Source: Halegenticoccus tardaugens | GTDB lineage: Archaea; Halobacteriota; Halobacteria; Halobacteriales; Haloferacaceae | NCBI RefSeq assembly: GCF_004116405.1 | Contig: NZ_SDIC01000003.1 | Span: forward strand, 372,001-436,000 | Length of the DNA stretch: 64,000 bases | Direction: 5' to 3' | Part shown: in pieces, positions 47,241-56,359 of the stretch | Position numbering within the stretch: the first letter of the stretch is position 1 | Layout: each line of letters opens with the position of its first letter | The notes under the pieces: generated by a model | What the model saw: only the letters and a program-made list of their open reading frames with translations | Database searches by the model: none | What the model was told of the DNA's origin: nothing | Position numbers and translations under genes: made by a program

Positions 47241-47290
47241 CGAGCTTTTGCCGAGGGGTGGCGAAGCCACCCCGCAGCGCAAAAGGTCGA
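47241..47290 (-). repeat. right copy of the 50-nt inverted repeat
   Basis: Inverted partner of 46930-46979, ending AAAAGGTCGA, with the same internal GGGTGGC-GAA-GCCACCC palindrome. The two copies enclose 261 nt. Confidence 0.85.
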
Positions 47291-47330
47291 ACGATAACGC
47301 TTTTTTGAGAGGGTCTGGAACTGACCACGT

Positions 47331-48476
47331 ATGGCAGACGACGTTAAGCGGGGGCTGGAAGGCGTGCTTGTCACCGAGTCCGAACTCAGCCACATCGACG
47401 GCGACGCGGGCCGGCTGATCTACCGCGGGTACGCCATCGAGGACCTCGCGCGCGGGGCGAGCTACGAGGAGGTGTTGTACCTGCTGTGGCACGGCGAGTT
47501 GCCCACCCGCGACGAACTCGACGAGTTCGAGGCGTCGATGGTCCCGGAGCGCGCGCTCGACGACCGCCTCCTCGACGTCGTCCGCGAACTCGCCGAGGCC
47601 GGCGAGAACCCGATGGCCGCGCTGCGAACGGTCGTCTCCAACATGTCCGCGTACGACGACGAGTCCGGTTTCGACGCGGACCGCGTCGCGGACCGCGAGG
47701 CGAACGTCCGCAAGGGCCGCCGCATCACCGCTAAGATCCCCACCGCGCTGGCCGCGTTCAACCGCGTCCGGAACGGCGAGGAGCCGGTCTCCCCGCGGGA
47801 CGACCTGGGCCACGCCGCGAACTTCCTCTACATGCTCAACGGCGAGGAGCCGGACGACGTGCTCGCCGAGACATTCGACATGGCGCTCGTGCTCCACGCC
47901 GACCACGGGCTGAACGCCTCGACGTTCTCCGCGATGGTCACCGCCTCCACGCTCTCCGACCTCCACAGCGCCGTCACGAGCGCGGTCGGTACCCTCGGCG
48001 GCTCGCTCCACGGCGGCGCGAACCAGAACGTCATGCGGATGTTGAAGGAAATCGACGAGAGCGACAAGGAGGCCGTCGAGTGGGTGACTGACGCGCTCTC
48101 GGAGGGCCGTCGCGTCCCCGGATTCGGTCACCGCGTCTACAACGTCAAGGATCCCCGCGCGAAGATCCTCGGCGAGAAGTCGGAGGAGCTCGGCGAGGCC
48201 GCGGGCGACATGAAGTGGTACGACTACTCCGTCGCCATCGAGAAGTACATCGGCGAGGAGAAGGGACTCGCGCCGAACGTCGACTTCTACTCCGCCTCCA
48301 CGTACTACCAGATGGGGATCCCCGTCGACGTCTACACGCCCATCTTCGCACTCTCCCGGGTCGGCGGCTGGATCGCCCACGCGCTCGAACAGTACGAGGA
48401 CAACCGGTTGATCCGCCCGCGGGCGCGGTACGTCGGCGACGAGGATCGAACGTTCGTTCCGATCGACGACCGGTAA
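47331..48476 (+). CDS. gltA: citrate synthase
   Basis: 381 residues, the compact type II-like archaeal enzyme condensing acetyl-CoA with oxaloacetate. Catalytic residues are visible: His227 in LHGGANQ, His267 in PGFGHRVYNVKDPRA and Asp318 in NVDFYSAS. SHIDGDAGRLIYRGYAIEDL is the N-terminal signature. Monocistronic; its promoter abuts the right arm of the inverted-repeat element. Confidence 0.96.
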   Translation: MADDVKRGLEGVLVTESELSHIDGDAGRLIYRGYAIEDLARGASYEEVLYLLWHGELPTRDELDEFEASMVPERALDDRLLDVVRELAEAGENPMAALRTVVSNMSAYDDESGFDADRVADREANVRKGRRITAKIPTALAAFNRVRNGEEPVSPRDDLGHAANFLYMLNGEEPDDVLAETFDMALVLHADHGLNASTFSAMVTASTLSDLHSAVTSAVGTLGGSLHGGANQNVMRMLKEIDESDKEAVEWVTDALSEGRRVPGFGHRVYNVKDPRAKILGEKSEELGEAAGDMKWYDYSVAIEKYIGEEKGLAPNVDFYSASTYYQMGIPVDVYTPIFALSRVGGWIAHALEQYEDNRLIRPRARYVGDEDRTFVPIDDR

Positions 48477-48568
48477 GGATCGTATCGTCTGCCGTTCTCT
48501 CCCGAGAGATCTCTCACCGCTTGCGACGCGTTCGCACATTTACGTCCACCGAGGGCGTCCCTTCGATC

Positions 48569-48949
48569 ATGGGGCGCATCGCTCTCGGAGCGTTCGCCGT
48601 CCTCGCGGCGGCGGTGTCGCTCGCCGCGCACGCGTGGTTCGCCTACGCGGCGTCGATTGCGCTGGACGTCGATCCGCTCGTCCTCGGCGGAGCCGTGCTG
48701 CTGCTCGTCGTCTCGGCACTCCGACGCGCCTTCTCCGCGATCGAAGCGACCGACCCCGAGATCTGGTCGGTCCCCCTCGGACCGACGCTCGGTCGAATCG
48801 TCGGCTTCAACGCCGTCGCGCTGCTCGCGTATCGGCTACTCCCCGCGGCGCTGGTCCGGGGCGGCGTCTCGCTCGTCGTCGGCGCGACGGGTGCGTATCT
48901 CGTCCTCGCGACCGCCGAGTCGATCCTCGGGCGGCGGTCTCCCACGTGA
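48569..48949 (+). CDS. small integral membrane protein of unknown function
   Basis: 126 residues with four hydrophobic segments (about 3-27, 35-52, 72-90, 97-118). Not recognised. Follows citrate synthase by 92 nt; a CATTTACG element lies about 30 nt before the ATG. Confidence 0.6.
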   Translation: MGRIALGAFAVLAAAVSLAAHAWFAYAASIALDVDPLVLGGAVLLLVVSALRRAFSAIEATDPEIWSVPLGPTLGRIVGFNAVALLAYRLLPAALVRGGVSLVVGATGAYLVLATAESILGRRSPT

Positions 48950-49063
48950 GACGCCGGACGCACGTCTCGTCCGCGCGATTTTCGCGGATTTTCGTATTAT
49001 TTAGCGTATAAAATTTAACAACCGCCGAGGCTATCCCCGTCGGGGTCCAATCTCGGATCGTTT

Positions 49064-52000
49064 ATGTATTCGTCCCCGCGGTCGGTCGAAAACCAGTTCC
49101 GCGCGCTCGTCGAGAGCGCCGACGGATACGCCGTCTTCACGCTCGACCGGGAGGGGAACGTCGCGTCGTGGAACCCGAGCGCAGAGTTGCTCGTCGGCTA
49201 CCGCGACGAGGAGGTGGTCGGCGATCAGCTCCCGTCGCTCTTCCCGTCGGACGCCGAACGGGACGCGATTCTGGCGGATCTCGACCGCGACGCGGCCGAG
49301 GAACCGCTCGAACGGGAGGTCTGGTTGCACCGGAAGGACGGAACGCGGTTCCGAGCGCGCGTCGCGCTTCGCGCGGAGCGCGACGACGACGGCTCGTCGC
49401 TCGGATGCGTCGTGCTCGTCAGGGACGTCACCCGGCGGTCGGACGAGGCGCGGGAACTCGAACGGTACCGCGCGCTCGTCGACGCCGCGAGCGACGGGAT
49501 CTACCAGTTGGACTCTGACGGGCGGTTCGTCGTGGTGAACGACGTCATCGCCGCGATCACCGGCTACGATCGGGACGAGCTCATCGGCGCGCCCGCCTCG
49601 GTGCTCATCGACGCCGCGGACGTCGATCGCGTGCGAGGCACGATCCGCGAACTGCTCGCGGCCGGGGAGACGGCGTCCGGGCCGATCGAACTCGACGTTC
49701 GGACGGCGTCCGGGGAGACGATCCCGTGCGAACTCAGGCTTCGTCTGCTCCTGTCCGACGAGGGGTTCGAGGGGAGCGTCGGCGTGGTCCGCGACGTCTC
49801 CCACCGACGTCGCCGGGAGCGCGAGATCCGCCGCGAACGCGAGCTCACGGACCGCCTGCTGGAGACGGTGCCGGTTCCGCTGACCGTCCACGACGCTGAC
49901 GGCGCGATCGTGCGGGCGAACCGACGCGTGCAGGAACTGTTCGGACTCACGGAAGCGGAGTTCGTCGAACGCCCTCCGATCGAGTACTGGCGGGTGTTCG
50001 ACCGAGACGGCGAGCCGCTCTCGCCGAACGAGTTCCCCGTCGAACGGGTCCGCGCGACCGGCGAGCCGGTGTTCGGTCAGGAGATCGCGTTCGAGTCGCC
50101 CGACGGGGACCGACTGTGGTTCCTTGTCGACGCCGCGGGCGTGCGGGACGCCGACGGGAACCTCGAACGCATCGTCGTCGCGGGGGAGGAGATCACCCGA
50201 CACAAGCGGTACCAACGAGAGCTCGAGCGTCGACGCGAGCGGGAGCTCGAACGGTACGAGACGACGGTCAACGCGGTCTCAGACGGGATCTACGCGCTGG
50301 ACGACGCGTCTCGGTTCGTGCTCGTCAACGACGCGTACGCCTCGATGACGGGTTACGATCGCGAGGAGCTGATCGGAAAGGCCGCGGCCGACGTGACGGG
50401 CGCGGAAGTCGGCGTCGAAGCCGAGCGCATCCGGGAACGGTTGGGAACCGACCGCGAGGTCGTGACGTTCGAGGCGGACCTCCCCACCGTCGAGGGAACG
50501 ACCGTCCCGATCGAGGCGCGCCTGGCGTCGTTCTCGCTCGGAGGTGACCGGTACGGACGGGTCGGCGTCGTGAGAGACGTCACCGAACGCCGATGGTTCG
50601 AGGGGACGCTCGCCGCCCTCAACGGGGCGACCCGCGATCTGCTTCAGACGGACTCGGCGGACGACGTGTGCGAACGCGCCGTCGACACCGCCGTGGCGCT
50701 CCTCGACCTTCCCGGTGCCGCGGTCCTCCTTCTCGACGACGACGGATCGCTGCGTCCCGGCGCGTGCTCGACCTACGTGGTCGACCTCCTCGGGGAGGAG
50801 CCGGTGATCGGACCCGACGACCCCGCGATATCCTGGGAGGCGCTTCGTCGGGGGCGGACCGTGACCGTCGACGACGTTCGGGAGTCCACTCGTGCGTACC
50901 GCCGCGACACGCCGGTCAGAAGCGGTATCTGGCACCCGCTGGGCGATCGCGGCGTGTTCGTCGTCGTCTCCGAGGAGCGGGAGGCGTTCGACCGTCGACG
51001 TCGGCGGCTCGTGGAACTTCTCGCGGCGACGATCGAGACGGCGCTGGACCGCGTCGATCGGGACGCGCGCCGCCGCCGCCGCGAGGAGCAACTGGAGGCG
51101 CTGTCGGAGACGTCCGGCGCGCTCTTGGACGCCCAGCGCCCGCAGAACGTCTGCGATCTCGCGGTCGAAACCTCCCGAACGGCGCTCGGCCTCCCGATCG
51201 CCGCGATCGCGCTGTACGACGAATCGAGCGGGGCGCTCCGGACGCGCGCCCGTTCGCCGGGGGCGGACGCGGCGCTCGACGACGCGCTCCTCTTCGACCC
51301 CGAGGCCGATCTCGCCTGGCGTGCGTACGTCGAAGACCGACTGTGCGTCTTCTCGGAACTTCCGACGTCGGACCCGTCCGACCGTCCGGCGTCCGGCGTG
51401 GCGATCCTGCCGCTCGGCAGACACGGCGTCTTCGTCGTCGGGAGCGACGACGCGCCGAGCGACGACGCGACGCTCGCCGACCTGCTCGCCGCCCACACCG
51501 AGCCGGCCTTCGCGAAGATCCTCGCGGCGAACGCCGAGGCCGCGCTCGACCGGACGACGAGAGAGCAGCAGCTCGTCGAACGCGAGGCGCTGTTGCAGCG
51601 ACAGAACCGGTCGCTCGAACGGCTGAACCGCGTCAACACCGTCATCCGACAGATTCACGAGTCGCTCGTGGACGCCGCGTCCCGCCGCGAGATCGAACGC
51701 GCGGTCTGCACCCGCCTTTCGACCGCTGGACCGTACGTCTTCGCGTGGATCGGCGAGTTCGATCCCGTCTCGGACGCCGTCACGCCGACGCACTGGGCCG
51801 GCGCTGAAGGGGGGTATCTGGATCGGATCCGGCCGACGGCCGACGACGACCCGCGGGGGGATCCGGTCGCGGCCGCGATCGATTCGCGTCGGCCGCAGGT
51901 CGTCGACGACGTGCTCGCCGACCCGCCGTTCGAGCCGTGGCGACGCGAGGCGCTCCGGCGCGGGTACCGATCGATGATCGCGCTGCCGATCCTGTACCGC

Positions 52001-52804
52001 GACACGCTCTACGGCGTGTTGGCGGTGTACGCGGACCGCCCCGGCGGCTTCGACGACCTGGAGCGCGAGGTGCTCCACGAACTGAGCGAGACGATCGCCC
52101 ACTCGATCGACGCGCTGGAGAGTAAGCGGGCGCTGATCCGCGACAGCGTCGTCGAGATCGAGTTTCGTATCCGCGATCCGGCCGTGTCGTTTCTCGGGCT
52201 GACGTCGGAACTGGACGCCGACTTCGATCTCGTGAGCCTCGTCCCGGCTGCCGACGGGCGCGTTCGGGCGTTCTTCACCGTCGTCGGCGCGTCCTCGGCC
52301 GACGTCGTCTCGTTCGCCCGCGGGACGCTCGACGTGAGAGACGTCGCCCTCGTCTCCGAGCGCGGCGACGAAGGCCTCTTCGAGTGTCTCCTCGACGAGT
52401 CGAACCTGCTCGCCGTGCTGCTCGATCGGGGGACGGTGCCCGAGGCGTTCTCCGCGGCCGACGGCGAGGGTCGGGTCACCGTCACGCTGCCGCGGGACGC
52501 CGACGTCCGCCTGCTCGCCGGTGAGCTTCGGTCGAGGTACGCCGAGTCGGAACTCCTCGCCCGCCGCGAGCGCTCCGCGTCGGGCCACGCTTCCCGCGGG
52601 TTCGAAACGCGGTTCGACGAGCGACTCACCGACCGACAGCGGGAGGTGCTGCGAACGGCGTACTTCAGCGGGTTCTTCGAGACGCCGCGACTGGTTACCG
52701 GCGGGGACCTCGCCGGGCGACTCGGCATCGCACAGCCCACGTTCAACGGTCACCTCCGCGCGGCGTTGCGGAAGCTCCTCGACCTACTGTACGACGAGGA
52801 CTGA
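49064..52804 (+). CDS. multi-PAS/GAF bacterio-opsin-activator-type regulator
   Basis: 1246 residues. Four PAS domains (about 8-128, 132-255, 258-382, 388-512), three GAF domains (about 515-660, 672-830, 860-1018), a Bat-associated domain (about 1020-1180) and a C-terminal HTH_10 (about 1188-1242, LTDRQREVLRTAYFSGFF then LAGRLGIAQPTFNGHL). This is a soluble one-component regulator that should read redox, light or small ligands; the targets are unknown. No histidine kinase domain. PAS2 and PAS4 are close relatives (YDRDELIG, YDREELIG), suggesting internal duplication. Confidence 0.9.
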   Translation: MYSSPRSVENQFRALVESADGYAVFTLDREGNVASWNPSAELLVGYRDEEVVGDQLPSLFPSDAERDAILADLDRDAAEEPLEREVWLHRKDGTRFRARVALRAERDDDGSSLGCVVLVRDVTRRSDEARELERYRALVDAASDGIYQLDSDGRFVVVNDVIAAITGYDRDELIGAPASVLIDAADVDRVRGTIRELLAAGETASGPIELDVRTASGETIPCELRLRLLLSDEGFEGSVGVVRDVSHRRRREREIRRERELTDRLLETVPVPLTVHDADGAIVRANRRVQELFGLTEAEFVERPPIEYWRVFDRDGEPLSPNEFPVERVRATGEPVFGQEIAFESPDGDRLWFLVDAAGVRDADGNLERIVVAGEEITRHKRYQRELERRRERELERYETTVNAVSDGIYALDDASRFVLVNDAYASMTGYDREELIGKAAADVTGAEVGVEAERIRERLGTDREVVTFEADLPTVEGTTVPIEARLASFSLGGDRYGRVGVVRDVTERRWFEGTLAALNGATRDLLQTDSADDVCERAVDTAVALLDLPGAAVLLLDDDGSLRPGACSTYVVDLLGEEPVIGPDDPAISWEALRRGRTVTVDDVRESTRAYRRDTPVRSGIWHPLGDRGVFVVVSEEREAFDRRRRRLVELLAATIETALDRVDRDARRRRREEQLEALSETSGALLDAQRPQNVCDLAVETSRTALGLPIAAIALYDESSGALRTRARSPGADAALDDALLFDPEADLAWRAYVEDRLCVFSELPTSDPSDRPASGVAILPLGRHGVFVVGSDDAPSDDATLADLLAAHTEPAFAKILAANAEAALDRTTREQQLVEREALLQRQNRSLERLNRVNTVIRQIHESLVDAASRREIERAVCTRLSTAGPYVFAWIGEFDPVSDAVTPTHWAGAEGGYLDRIRPTADDDPRGDPVAAAIDSRRPQVVDDVLADPPFEPWRREALRRGYRSMIALPILYRDTLYGVLAVYADRPGGFDDLEREVLHELSETIAHSIDALESKRALIRDSVVEIEFRIRDPAVSFLGLTSELDADFDLVSLVPAADGRVRAFFTVVGASSADVVSFARGTLDVRDVALVSERGDEGLFECLLDESNLLAVLLDRGTVPEAFSAADGEGRVTVTLPRDADVRLLAGELRSRYAESELLARRERSASGHASRGFETRFDERLTDRQREVLRTAYFSGFFETPRLVTGGDLAGRLGIAQPTFNGHLRAALRKLLDLLYDED

Positions 52805-52915
52805 TCGACGGCCGCGCCGTCGATCCCTTCCATCGTAGCCCCCCGGCTACCCCGGCGGCTCTCATGCTAGCTGGCACGCTCATGGCCCCGTACCGCGTAT
52901 CGCGCATCGAGTGGC

Positions 52916-53227
52916 ATGGCTTCGAAGCGTGCGACCACCGAGTGGGGCGTTCCGGGCGATTCGGCGAGCTTCGCGGTGATCGCGGCGATCGCCGAGGTGG
53001 AAGGGGTCGATCCGACCGCTCTCGACCCCCTGCTCTACGACGCCGTCGACGCCGACGCGCTGGATCGGCTCTTCCGCGCGTCGGACCGTGGATCGACGCT
53101 GCTCGACGGCCGTCTGGAGTTCTCCGTCGCCGAGTACGACGTGACCGTCTTCGGGTGGGGCTCCGTCGCAGTCCGCCGCAGGGACGACGAGTCCGCGCGC
53201 ACCACCGGGGAACCGACGCGCGAATGA
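52916..53227 (+). CDS. HalOD1 output-domain protein
   Basis: 103 residues. SFAVIAAIAEVEGVDPTALDPLLYDAVDADALDRLF and the EFSVAEYDVTVFGWGSVAVR strand fit the HalOD1 domain, a haloarchaeal signalling output module usually found after receiver domains or alone. It sits just downstream of the Bat-type regulator on the same strand. Confidence 0.8.
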   Translation: MASKRATTEWGVPGDSASFAVIAAIAEVEGVDPTALDPLLYDAVDADALDRLFRASDRGSTLLDGRLEFSVAEYDVTVFGWGSVAVRRRDDESARTTGEPTRE

Positions 53228-53275
53228 CCGCCGGCCGCCGATACAGGTACCGACCGAGAAACGGCGATCGAAACG

Positions 53276-53458
53276 GTGAAAGACGTGACGCCCTCGAAGA
53301 CGGACGACACCGACGCGGACGACGGGTGTGCGACGTGCGGGGCGGCGATAGACGCGTCGAATCGGCACCCGATCGCGGCCGACTTCGGAGCCGACGGCGA
53401 AATCAGGATCCGCCTGTTCTGCTCGCAGGCCTGTAGGGATCGCTGGAACGCGCCGTGA
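53276..53458 (+). CDS. small Cys-rich zinc protein (DUF7576-like)
   Basis: 60 residues, GTG start. CATC and FCSQAC are two cysteine pairs spaced for one zinc ion, like TRASH/MYM-type knuckles; the N-terminus is acidic. Matches a small haloarchaeal family I recall as DUF7576. Its stop overlaps a possible GTG of the next frame. Confidence 0.65.
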   Translation: MKDVTPSKTDDTDADDGCATCGAAIDASNRHPIAADFGADGEIRIRLFCSQACRDRWNAP

Positions 53459-53508
53459 ATCGAACGGCGGCGACGCGCCGCCGAACCGACAACTCAGAGG
53501 CACACGAA

Positions 53509-53658
53509 ATGGAAGACACACGGAAGGGAAGTTCACCGAACATCACGGCCACGTACACGGAGTATGTGAGCGGAAACGACGTCATCGCGTTCATCGTCGA
53601 CGCGGACAACGACCGGGCGTGGGTCCAGTCGACGGTCGCGGTCCCCGTCGAACGCTGA
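53509..53658 (+). CDS. 49-residue conserved haloarchaeal protein (DUF7331-like)
   Basis: From ATG 53509 the frame encodes 49 residues. TYTEYVSGNDVIAFIVDADNDRAWVQSTVAV resembles a short family (I recall DUF7331) with a conserved Ala-Trp-x-Gln-Ser ending. A GTG at 53455 would add 18 basic residues not seen in the family. Function unknown. Confidence 0.65.
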   Translation: MEDTRKGSSPNITATYTEYVSGNDVIAFIVDADNDRAWVQSTVAVPVER

Positions 53659-53737
53659 TCGCCCGACGAAACGATCGCGACGGCGCGATGGGCCGCACCG
53701 CCGAGAGGGTCTTGTCGCTCGCGCCCGTCCTCGGACC

Positions 53738-54151
53738 ATGGACGTGTTCGTCTACGGTACGCTGACGGACCCGACGCGAGTCGCCGCGCTCGTCGACTCG
53801 TACGTGTTCGTCGGCCCCGCCCTCCTCCGGGGTTTCCACCCCGTCGAGGGACGGTATCCGACGCTCGCGCCCGGCGGCGAGGTCGCGGGACGGATCCTCA
53901 GAACCGAGGAGATCGACGCGATCGACGCCTACGAGGGCGTCGACCGCGGCCTGTACGCGCGCGTCGAGATCCCGTGGGCCGACGGCGGGGCGCCCGACGA
54001 GGGAGCGCCGGACGCGGTCGCCGCGTACGTCGGCGACCCGGAACGGCTCGGCGTCGCCGCCTCGGTCGAGTGGCCCGGCTCCGGACCGCTCGCCGAGCGG
54101 GTCGAGCGACACGTCGCCGACGCCGGCGCGACCGTACAGCCGATAGATTGA
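53738..54151 (+). CDS. gamma-glutamylcyclotransferase-fold (AIG2-like) protein
   Basis: 137 residues. VFVYGTLTDPTR is the substrate-binding loop of this fold and AGRILRTEEIDAIDAYEGVDRGLY carries the acidic position expected for the catalytic Glu. May act on gamma-glutamyl amines or peptides (haloarchaea use gamma-glutamylcysteine), but the fold covers several activities. Confidence 0.85.
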   Translation: MDVFVYGTLTDPTRVAALVDSYVFVGPALLRGFHPVEGRYPTLAPGGEVAGRILRTEEIDAIDAYEGVDRGLYARVEIPWADGGAPDEGAPDAVAAYVGDPERLGVAASVEWPGSGPLAERVERHVADAGATVQPID

Positions 54152-54238
54152 TATGGACGACGGACGGCCGACGTGCGTCTGACGCGCGAATCACCGGGCC
54201 GCTGTCTCGCGGTTTCACTTTCACTCCGCGTGCCAGAT

Positions 54239-54250
54239 GTTTATATATGC
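54239..54250 (+). promoter_or_regulatory. strong TATA-like element upstream of ilvA
   Basis: GTTTATATATGC is the best TATA match before ilvA but lies over 100 nt from the ATG, giving a leader of about 80 nt. A second, nearer box (GATTAACA, 54321-54328) would give a leaderless transcript. Confidence 0.45.
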
Positions 54251-54351
54251 GGGGGTGCATAGGTTCGAGTGCGCGTCACGCGCGTGCATTCCCCCCTTTC
54301 CTGAGAACCTCGGAAAACAACGATTAACAATCACCGACAGGTATCTCACGT

Positions 54352-55563
54352 ATGCTCTCGCTTTCGGACGTTCTGGACGCGCGGGATCGCGTCGAGGAGG
54401 TGGCGCGGCGGACGCCGTTGGAGTACTCGCACACCTTCTCGGAGTTGTCGGGGGCGTCGGTCCACCTCAAACTAGAGAACTTTCAGCGCACGGGGTCGTT
54501 CAAGATCCGCGGCGCGATGAATCGCATCACCACGCTCTCGGCGGCGGAGAAGGAAGCCGGGGTCGTGACGGCCAGCGCCGGCAACCACGCGCAGGGCGTC
54601 GCGCTCGCGGCCACGCGCGCCGGCGTGGAGTCAAAGATCGTGATGCCGAAGTACGCTCCGACCTCGAAAATCAAGGCGACCCGGCGGTACGGCGGCGAGG
54701 TGGTCCTCCACGGGATCGACTACAACGAGGCGCAGTCGAAAGCCCGCGAGATCGAACGCGAGGAGGGGCGAACGTACGTCCACGCGTTCGACGACGAACG
54801 CGTCATGGCCGGACAGGGGACGATCGGCCTCGAAATCCTGGAGGACTGTCCGGAGGTGGAGACGGTGATCGTTCCGATCGGCGGCGGCGGACTTATCTCG
54901 GGTATCGCCACGGCGCTGAAAGAACGGGACGACGGCGTCCGGGTGGTCGGCGTTCAGGCCGAGGGCGCGTCGAGCGTCGCGGACTCCCTCAACAAGGGTT
55001 CGATCCAGGAACTCGACAGCGTCGACACCATCGCCGACGGGATCGCGACGCGGTGCGTCGGCGAGCGGCCGTTCGAGGTGATCCGCGAGCGGGTCGACGA
55101 GGCCGTCACCGTCTCCGACGAGGAGACGGCCGTCGCGCTCACGTACCTGCTCGAACGGAGCAAGACGCTCGTCGAGGGCGCGGCCGCCGTCGCGCTGGCG
55201 GCGCTGCTCTTCCGGAAGTTCGACCACGACGAGGGCGAGGTCGTCGTGCCGGTGCTCAGCGGCGGCAACATCGACCTCAACACGCTCACGACCGTCGTCA
55301 TGCGCGGGCTGGTCGAGACGGGCCGGTACCTGAAGATCCGGACCATCCTCAGGGACCGCCCGGGGGCGCTCGAGAACCTCCTCGAAATCGTCGCCGACCT
55401 GCAGGCGAACATCTACGCGATCCAGCACGACCGAACCTCGCGGGACATCGCGATGAGCGACACCGAGGTCGTCCTCGACCTCGAAACGCGGGGCGAAGAG
55501 CACGTCGAGCAGCTCCTCTCCGCCCTGCGGGAGCACGGCTACGAGGTCGACGTGCTGGTCTGA
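54352..55563 (+). CDS. ilvA: threonine ammonia-lyase with C-terminal ACT domain
   Basis: 403 residues. It deaminates threonine to 2-oxobutanoate, the first step to isoleucine. The PLP lysine is Lys51 in RTGSFKIRGA, SAGNHAQGVA contacts the substrate and GGGGLISGIA holds the phosphate. The last ~75 residues (RPGALENLLEIVADLQANIYAIQ onward) are one ACT domain, which in this family gives amino-acid feedback. ilvE lies elsewhere in the window (27531), so the pathway is scattered. Confidence 0.95.
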   Translation: MLSLSDVLDARDRVEEVARRTPLEYSHTFSELSGASVHLKLENFQRTGSFKIRGAMNRITTLSAAEKEAGVVTASAGNHAQGVALAATRAGVESKIVMPKYAPTSKIKATRRYGGEVVLHGIDYNEAQSKAREIEREEGRTYVHAFDDERVMAGQGTIGLEILEDCPEVETVIVPIGGGGLISGIATALKERDDGVRVVGVQAEGASSVADSLNKGSIQELDSVDTIADGIATRCVGERPFEVIRERVDEAVTVSDEETAVALTYLLERSKTLVEGAAAVALAALLFRKFDHDEGEVVVPVLSGGNIDLNTLTTVVMRGLVETGRYLKIRTILRDRPGALENLLEIVADLQANIYAIQHDRTSRDIAMSDTEVVLDLETRGEEHVEQLLSALREHGYEVDVLV

Positions 55564-55683
55564 ATCCGCTCGCGAGAATACCGAGAAACGTGAGGGGATG
55601 ACCGGGAAAGCGGGCAAGCTTTTCTCCTGCGAACCGTCGGAGCAGTCCGTAGCTCAATACGTACGAGCGCACAACGTGAGCAT

Positions 55684-55800
55684 ATGCGACGTATCGTCCA
55701 AACCGAGGGCGTTCTCGGCGGCGCTCCCCGGATCGAAGAGACCCGTATCGGGGTTATTCACGTCAAAGAACGCGTGGTCGACGCCAGCGAGGATCCATGA
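55684..55800 (+). pseudogene. truncated DUF433-type antitoxin remnant
   Basis: A 38-codon frame, RIVQTEGVLGGAPRIEETRI then GVIHVKERVVDASEDP and stop, matches the start of DUF433 domains (IV..GVLGG.PRI.GTRI). The rest of the domain, including the HTH half, is missing. DUF433 proteins are often antitoxins for PIN-like DUF5615 toxins; no such toxin follows. Decayed. Confidence 0.65.
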
Positions 55801-55870
55801 GAGATCTACAAGGAACAGTGTACAAAGAGCACCTGCGTTTTTATATGGCCGGAGACCCTGATTTCGGGCA

Positions 55871-56359
55871 ATGAGAACCGTTGAGTCGACCGCTGTCGAC
55901 GCGTCCCTTGATCTCGACGCCCTCCTAGGCGTTCTTCGGGAGCATCCGGTCCAACTTGCGATTCTCTTCGGCTCACACGCGACCGAGACGACCCATTCAA
56001 CAAGCGATATCGATCTCGCGGTCGAATTCGACGCTCAACGCCCGTCTGATCCGAGCTACAACGATACCTTCCTCGGATTGAGTGCTGATCTGAGTGACAC
56101 ACTCGGGACGGATGACGTGGATCTCGTCGATCTTCACGCAGCCTCGCCAGCACTCGCGGAGGCGATCTTCGAGAATGGTGTGCTTCTCATCGGCGATCAA
56201 GAGCACGCCGCCGAGCTTCGCCAGCAGGTAACGGCGACTGACACCGAGACGCAGTCACCGCGCGAACGGCTCGACGCGGCGCTGGCCAGGATCGACGCCC
56301 ATCTTGATAGCGGTGAGGCGAGGGTGCCTGTATCCGGCGAATCGGAGAATGACGGATGA
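55871..56359 (+). CDS. mntA: MntA-type minimal nucleotidyltransferase antitoxin
   Basis: 162 residues. The GSX10DXD motif is intact: Gly34-Ser35, then Asp46 and Asp48 in STSDIDLAV. In characterised MNT-HepT pairs this enzyme neutralises the HepT RNase by adding AMP to it. Here the partner gene, overlapping by 4 nt (ATGA), is truncated, so the antitoxin is probably an orphan. Codons are less GC-biased than those of the neighbours, which suits transfer. Confidence 0.85.
   Translation: MRTVESTAVDASLDLDALLGVLREHPVQLAILFGSHATETTHSTSDIDLAVEFDAQRPSDPSYNDTFLGLSADLSDTLGTDDVDLVDLHAASPALAEAIFENGVLLIGDQEHAAELRQQVTATDTETQSPRERLDAALARIDAHLDSGEARVPVSGESENDG

Larger units (their letters stand above)
46890..47330. 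other. divergent intergenic region built around an inverted-repeat element
   Basis: This 441-nt gap between the PhoU/TrkA-C gene and citrate synthase has no credible gene. It contains two 50-nt inverted copies (46930-46979 and 47241-47290), a 10-bp hairpin in the middle (47158-47180) and pyrimidine-rich filler typical of haloarchaeal non-coding repeats. The citrate synthase promoter must sit in the last 40 nt. Confidence 0.65.

Noticed and set aside
55649..55680. tRNA-like string GTAGCTCAATACGTACGAGC suggesting an attachment-site fragment
   Set aside because: It has a D-stem-like GCTC/GAGC but no GG in the loop, no anticodon or T-arm follows, and no integrase is present.
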